Shown here piece after piece: positions 59,504-64,000 of a DNA stretch of 64,000 bases; positions within the stretch are counted from its first letter, which is position 1; each line of letters begins with the position of its first letter. The notes below the pieces were generated by a model. That model searched no databases and was not told where the DNA came from. It was given only the letters and a program-made list of their open reading frames with translations. This DNA comes from Lyophyllum atratum (lineage: Eukaryota; Basidiomycota; Agaricomycetes; Agaricales; Lyophyllaceae), in assembly GCA_014905825.1 (NCBI GenBank), contig JACGCN010000010.1:1364001-1428000 (forward strand). Reading direction: 5' to 3'. The translations under genes and the position numbers were made by a program.

Positions 59504-60024
59504 TCCGGGAATAGGATAATTGACGTCAATGAGTTGGCGGGCATCCACAGCAAGGACCTTTGAAGCATGTAGATATAGAAGGCACGAAACGTCCTCGGAT
59601 GTAGCCTGCGCGGTGAATTGGCGAGCGCTGGTATGGATCGTGCTGGGTTGTGTTTCGACTGTGCCGGTGTGACGATGCTTTCAGGTGTGTACTGCGTTTG
59701 GTCGTTCGCTTGTTTTCGGAGGCGCTGCCAATGGGTGGTGTTGTAGGATGCCTCATGGGCATCATCCTGAATGGGCCTCACTTCAATCGTGGAAGTGATA
59801 AAGTGGGTTAATATCACGGTATTTCATGCACTTACTAGATCAAGAACTTTATAACATTTCTCTAAAATCCCCGGACGATTATATACTTGCACGACCATTC
59901 GATATTCACAAATGAGAAGCCAAGCCAAGTGATTCCAGTGAAAAGTAAGGGAAAAATAGAAGCATATCAAAGACTCAAAGATACCAAAGACGTGCCGCAA
60001 CGCCCATCCCATCCCACCCCACCC

Positions 60025-61246
60025 TCACGGTACATACACCACCAAAAGAACGTTGACAACAAGCTTCTCAAGCTTCCCCGGCGACACGAAGTAGACCCTC
60101 CCCTTCCCCGCCACTGGGCCCTGCCCCGGCCCATTCGCATCCGTGAAGATGGTGATATCCACCTCCCCCAGCGGAATCGCCCGGCTGTCCTCCACTCTCA
60201 CATCCTGAGATCGCTACCTCCTTCTCGGCGTTCGTAGAGCCATATGGTGCGCTGTTGAAAGGGCCCCGGACAGACAGGACAGAGACGAGAGGCATGCTCA
60301 GGCCGTTACCATTGATGATGCCGAGGGGCATACACCCTGGGAGCTGGTGCTTGAGTGTGCACTAGCAATGTCCTCGCTGACAAAATCAACGGTGCGGTCA
60401 GTGGGCCAGATGTACCCGCCCGCGGTCGAGTGCAGCTCCGGAGCACGCTTGTACAGCTTGATAGCATGGTAGAGCAGAGTCCCCGACTCGAAGACTCGAA
60501 GCTGCGGGATGATGGGATAGGTCTGCTTATCCACTTTGAAGAGAAATAGGTGGAATGTGATGTACGATGGCCCCGAATCATGGGGACTACTGCGTCTGCC
60601 AGCGCCTCACGCTAGGTTCACGGAGTAGTCAAACTCGTTCCGGGCCGCATGGGCCAAATGTTCTGGGGAACACGCCGTAGTCCACGGAGATGCGACACCC
60701 CATCATAATGGGCTCGACTTCATATTCAAAGTCAGGGAGGTAAGCTGTCCACTCGACGTCCCTCATCTTGCCACCCTGCACGGGGTACTTCTCCAGGTCA
60801 CCCTCTATATCGTGGATGATGAGGGCGCCGCCTTCGAAGCGCGAGGGTAGGGTGACGCTTATCGTGGCCGCGCGACCGTCCTTCCTCAGCAAGCGTGGCT
60901 GGGGAGCGAGACAGGCGTCGGCATCCACTACCTTGGACTTGTCTCCCACTGTGGTGAGGTACCGGGTGGTAGATTTGAGAAGAGAGAATGGCGGACTGCG
61001 TCGATGATGTGGTTGGTTGGCTAGGTCCGACGTGGAATTGAGAGGAAGGCCGGATGGATAGAACAAGGATTGCTGTTCTGGGTATTCGGCGAACTCGACT
61101 ATCGGATGGGGTTTGCATGTGCCAATGAGGACCTCGAAGGGTGGAGGCATGCGGTAGTTGACGTCGAGGGGAAGTCCAATGAATATGTGATGCCGCTCTG
61201 CTGTGCACACCAGCCTCGAAGCATGAAATCGATGGTGTGATCGCAT
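60025..61246 (-). pseudogene. Frameshifted 2OG-Fe(II) oxygenase-like pseudogene
   Basis: The pieces in order match a fungal 2OG-oxygenase-like family: RAATISVTLPSRFEGGALII, EWTAYLPDFEYEVEPIMMGC, then in another frame ESGTLLYHAIKLYKRAPELH and GGYIWPTDRTVDF, then LSMPLVSVLSVRGPFNSAPY, and finally FTDANGPGQGPVAGKGRVYF with the family end LEKLVVNVLLVVYVP and TGA 60027-60025. At least two frame changes are needed: near 60325, where GVCPSASS displaces the MPLGIING reading, and near 60195, where CESGG displaces DVRVEDSR. Together with a possibly truncated N-terminus, this indicates a recently inactivated gene, unless these are assembly errors. Confidence 0.6.
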
Positions 61247-62328
61247 ACTTTTTTACGAAAGGAGAGTGTCATGCCAATTGAGATGAATCTACCGTAATAC
61301 GCCCAGATACTGCGAAGGGACTCCCACTAGCTGCCAACAGTTGTGAAACACAGAGACGGAAGCTGGCCCAGGGCTGTTCTCGTATCCCGATTCAGCAACA
61401 TGGACCGACGGTGTACTGCAGAGCGCTATCATCCAGATCATCGAGAACCATGTCAGTGTTACAAGCCATTAATCCCCCAGCGACTAAACCATCATGCTTC
61501 CAAACAGACTCGAAGAGCGAAAGCGCTCGACAGATCAGGACGGCACTGACAACGCTCGTAAACGGCGAGTTCCTCACAGAATTGCGGACACAGGATGCAC
61601 CGGCATCGATGCTGTTGATCGAGAGCTGATGGAACGTCGAGAGTGCCGAGGTGGCAGGTGCACAGAGACCGCGAAAATCGCTGTAGCAATGCAGAGTCGG
61701 GTTTTCTATGGGACAAAAACAATACATCACGACTTCTATAACTGTGGAAGAGGTCACTTACCAGGGAGGAGCTGTAGAAGGGCAGTGAATGCTGGGGTCG
61801 AGCAATTTCAAAGGAGCAGGTGAGGACTGGCACTGATTATGTAATGTCGCCACGGGTCAATGCATTGACAGACCAAATTTCACAGGCGGCAATACATATA
61901 AGGGGATTCGCGACGAGGTGAAAAAATTCGTAAACGATCTTCGTTTCGAGAATTCGATGACTGGCGGGGGCAATTTTGCGCAAGTGACAGCGACAACACG
62001 GTTGGTAGTACTAGTAGAGTCTATCGTGTTACGACGTGTAAGTACATATTCATGAATGGTTATGGTAGACCATGAGTCATTGGGAACACGTAATGCCATC
62101 ACGCCATCACTTTTTATTGCTCTGATTCCCACGCGCAAGGCAGGTTGATATATCCTCGTTCTATAAATAGAACTCGGAACAATGAAGTTTTCGGTGACAC
62201 CTGAGGTGATGCGTTCCTGCGTAGCTGATCGTTCTCCGGACGCGTCACACTTTGCATGGCGGCAGTCATGTTGAGCGTTAAATGCGAAAAGTATGCTCTA
62301 TATGCGAGCCAAGGTAAGCAAAAATTGA
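61247..62328. other. Intergenic, no gene recognised
   Basis: Short frames on both strands near 61490-61830 and 61857-62374 carry no recognisable domain. No repeats with clear ends were seen. Confidence 0.4.
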
Positions 62329-64000
62329 TCAGTGACGAAAACGACGTGCCGTGGCCGCTACTACGTGAAGACACCTCTCGTTGAAAGCACGCGAGAGCAC
62401 GGGCATACCGAATACTTCGTCGCGTGTCGAGGCCACTCGAAAGACGTCGATTACGACCAGGGCAGAGGTGCGGGTAGTGTTTTCTAAGATCTCGACGATG
62501 CGTCCGGGGGCGGGAGTGTTTCCTTCCTGTGTTTCACTTGAATTAGTGCACAGACGACGGTTGCACGAGATAACCAAAGACTCACAGAAAGAGGCGACCT
62601 CGCGAAGACCCATGAGCCAACAGTGCATCGATCTTGAGATTTGGCTATGATATACTTGCACCGGCCCCATTGCGCGTCGTTGTTTGGCGAGGTGTTGTTG
62701 ATGGCTCGCGATGCTGCAGTCTCGGACCAGCGGAGACGAACGAGAGGTAGTGTTCGTCGATTAGGACCCCGTTTCTGCGGCTCTAACTTGACAGTTCCTA
62801 TCATGTCCGAGTATCACTGAGTAACATGAGTTGAATGTTGTAAAAATACATACCCGGGGTGAGGACTTCGTTGCTGGACCATCCACACAACGTCTGGAGG
62901 ACAGGATTGGAAGCCATGTACCAACGAATAGACGGTCCAGGTTCAACCCACTGTTTACCGGCCGCTTCAGAATTCCACCATCCCCCAGACAGAAAATGCT
63001 TCATGGTTTCTAATGCCGACATCTTGTAAGCAATGTCGCGGCTTGGTGCGAGGTGATTTGAAAGGATGGAGCAGTAGCGAAAAATGGCGTTGAAGCTTTC
63101 GAATACCTCCGTTGCAACGCCGACGAGAGGTCCAAACCGAGTTATATCCTCGCGGATGTGCGACAGCAGGTGGTACTTGACCTTCGAGACAATTTTAGAT
63201 GGATCTAAGAGTGCTGCAATGTCGAGGACGTTGGCGACGGCGACATCAATGTCAGACTGCAACATTGCCATTAGTCATGCTTTCCGGACATGAAAAGAAC
63301 ACTCACAAGATATTCCTCGCGGTTACGAATTTCGGGGTACCATAACAATGACGAGAGCTCTCCGACGGCTTTAGTCAGGAGGAATCGCACGGGATCGACC
63401 AAATCGTAAACATGAAAGACATTGACTTGAGCAAGCGTCTTGAGTTGACGACCAATCAACGAGTTCGCGTACTGCATGATGTAGTTCGCACGGATGTTAT
63501 GAATCGATAACGCCTGGGCATTCGTTCCCTGTAAACGAACAGAGTAAATCTTCTTCTGAGTCGCTGTCCACGAAGTATGTGATCCATGCCACAAGTACTT
63601 CACGACTCCGAGAAGTATAGTGTGCAGGATTTCGACAGGAGTATCACGAGAGGCATCAAATCCTGGTTAATCGATAGTTATTAGAAAAGGATAAGGTCCT
63701 GAGGGATATTGCTTCATACCGTCGAGTGTCAGGAAGGAATTATAAATTGTGTCTTCTTTGTCATGAACCCACTTCATTAACCCGGCCTGGATCATCGCAG
63801 TCGGGATTGTCGGGTTCTTCTTCTGCGTTGCTCGAGCGCTTTCAATCAATGCGTCAATCCAATATTGGGTATATGTGTCCTTGATCCCCGTCTCAGTCTG
63901 GGAATCCTTGACTGTCTGTGCAACACCCAAGCAAGCTGTTTTGACCTGACTTCTGACTTCTTCTAGTGTCTCAACGGATGACCTGGGTTCACCAGACTGC
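62329..64000 (-). CDS. 3' part of a large Agaricomycete multicopy-family protein, cut by window end
   Basis: The minus-strand gene runs in from beyond 64000. Segments in order include [24 protein letters not shown] sequence, [110 protein letters not shown] and KHFLSGGWW. The last exon has [20 protein letters not shown] and ends RRFRH, TGA 62331-62329. This arrangement is typical of long proteins present in many copies in Agaricomycete genomes that I believe to be transposon-related. The catalytic assignment is not something I can prove. Introns at about 62810, 63280 and 63660. Confidence 0.6.

Overview
The window looks like nuclear DNA of a mushroom-forming basidiomycete (Agaricomycetes). Genes on both strands are broken by many short GT-AG introns of about 45-70 bases. 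Basidiomycete-type families recur (DUF6593, lone kinase-like domain proteins, RNI/LRR proteins, a large Agaricomycete multicopy family), and the transposons include a tyrosine-recombinase retroelement and hAT-like MITEs. No rRNA, convincing tRNA or CRISPR was seen.

Layout. 1-1.0 kb: one copy of a ~0.95 kb dispersed non-coding repeat. 1.1-13 kb: an Old Yellow Enzyme-type reductase diverging from TFIIE-alpha, a MAPEG membrane protein with a decayed duplicate, a double GFA-domain gene broken by an in-frame stop, an LRR protein and a secreted GH53 galactanase. 13.6-15.7 kb: a low-complexity protein with 7-residue acidic repeats. 16.16-22.03 kb: a complete Ngaro-like retrotransposon with Gag, RT-RNase H and tyrosine recombinase, and split direct repeats in the order A1...B1-A2-B2. 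Both repeat pairs are identical, so the insertion is young. 22.9-28.1 kb: a small Cys-rich protein, the second dispersed repeat copy, a kinase-like protein and a disordered repeat protein. 28.9-36.1 kb: an Atg43-like (DUF1770) mitophagy receptor candidate, condensin subunit 3 and an unknown protein. 37.5-42.9 kb: SEC23 convergent with a DMATS-type aromatic prenyltransferase. 43.7-44.9 kb: a hAT-like non-autonomous element. 46.3-56.98 kb: a RING-H2 protein, a long proline-rich RRM-like/coiled-coil protein with SUMO-interaction-like motifs at both ends, UBC4 and a DUF6593 protein. 57.3-58.9 kb: a nested repeat zone with a second MITE. 59.1-64 kb: gene fragments, a frameshifted 2OG-oxygenase-like pseudogene, and the 3' part of a large multicopy-family gene cut by the window end.

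How it works together. Housekeeping genes (TFIIE-alpha, condensin, SEC23, UBC4) are interleaved with accessory genes and mobile DNA. There is no operon-like unit and no evident biosynthetic cluster around the prenyltransferase. A RING E3 candidate, a SIM-bearing protein and a UBC4-type E2 lie within 9 kb, but a functional link is only inference. The most distinctive object is the retrotransposon, especially the predicted 427-bp intron in its Gag gene, which is built largely of a 16/42-bp minisatellite.
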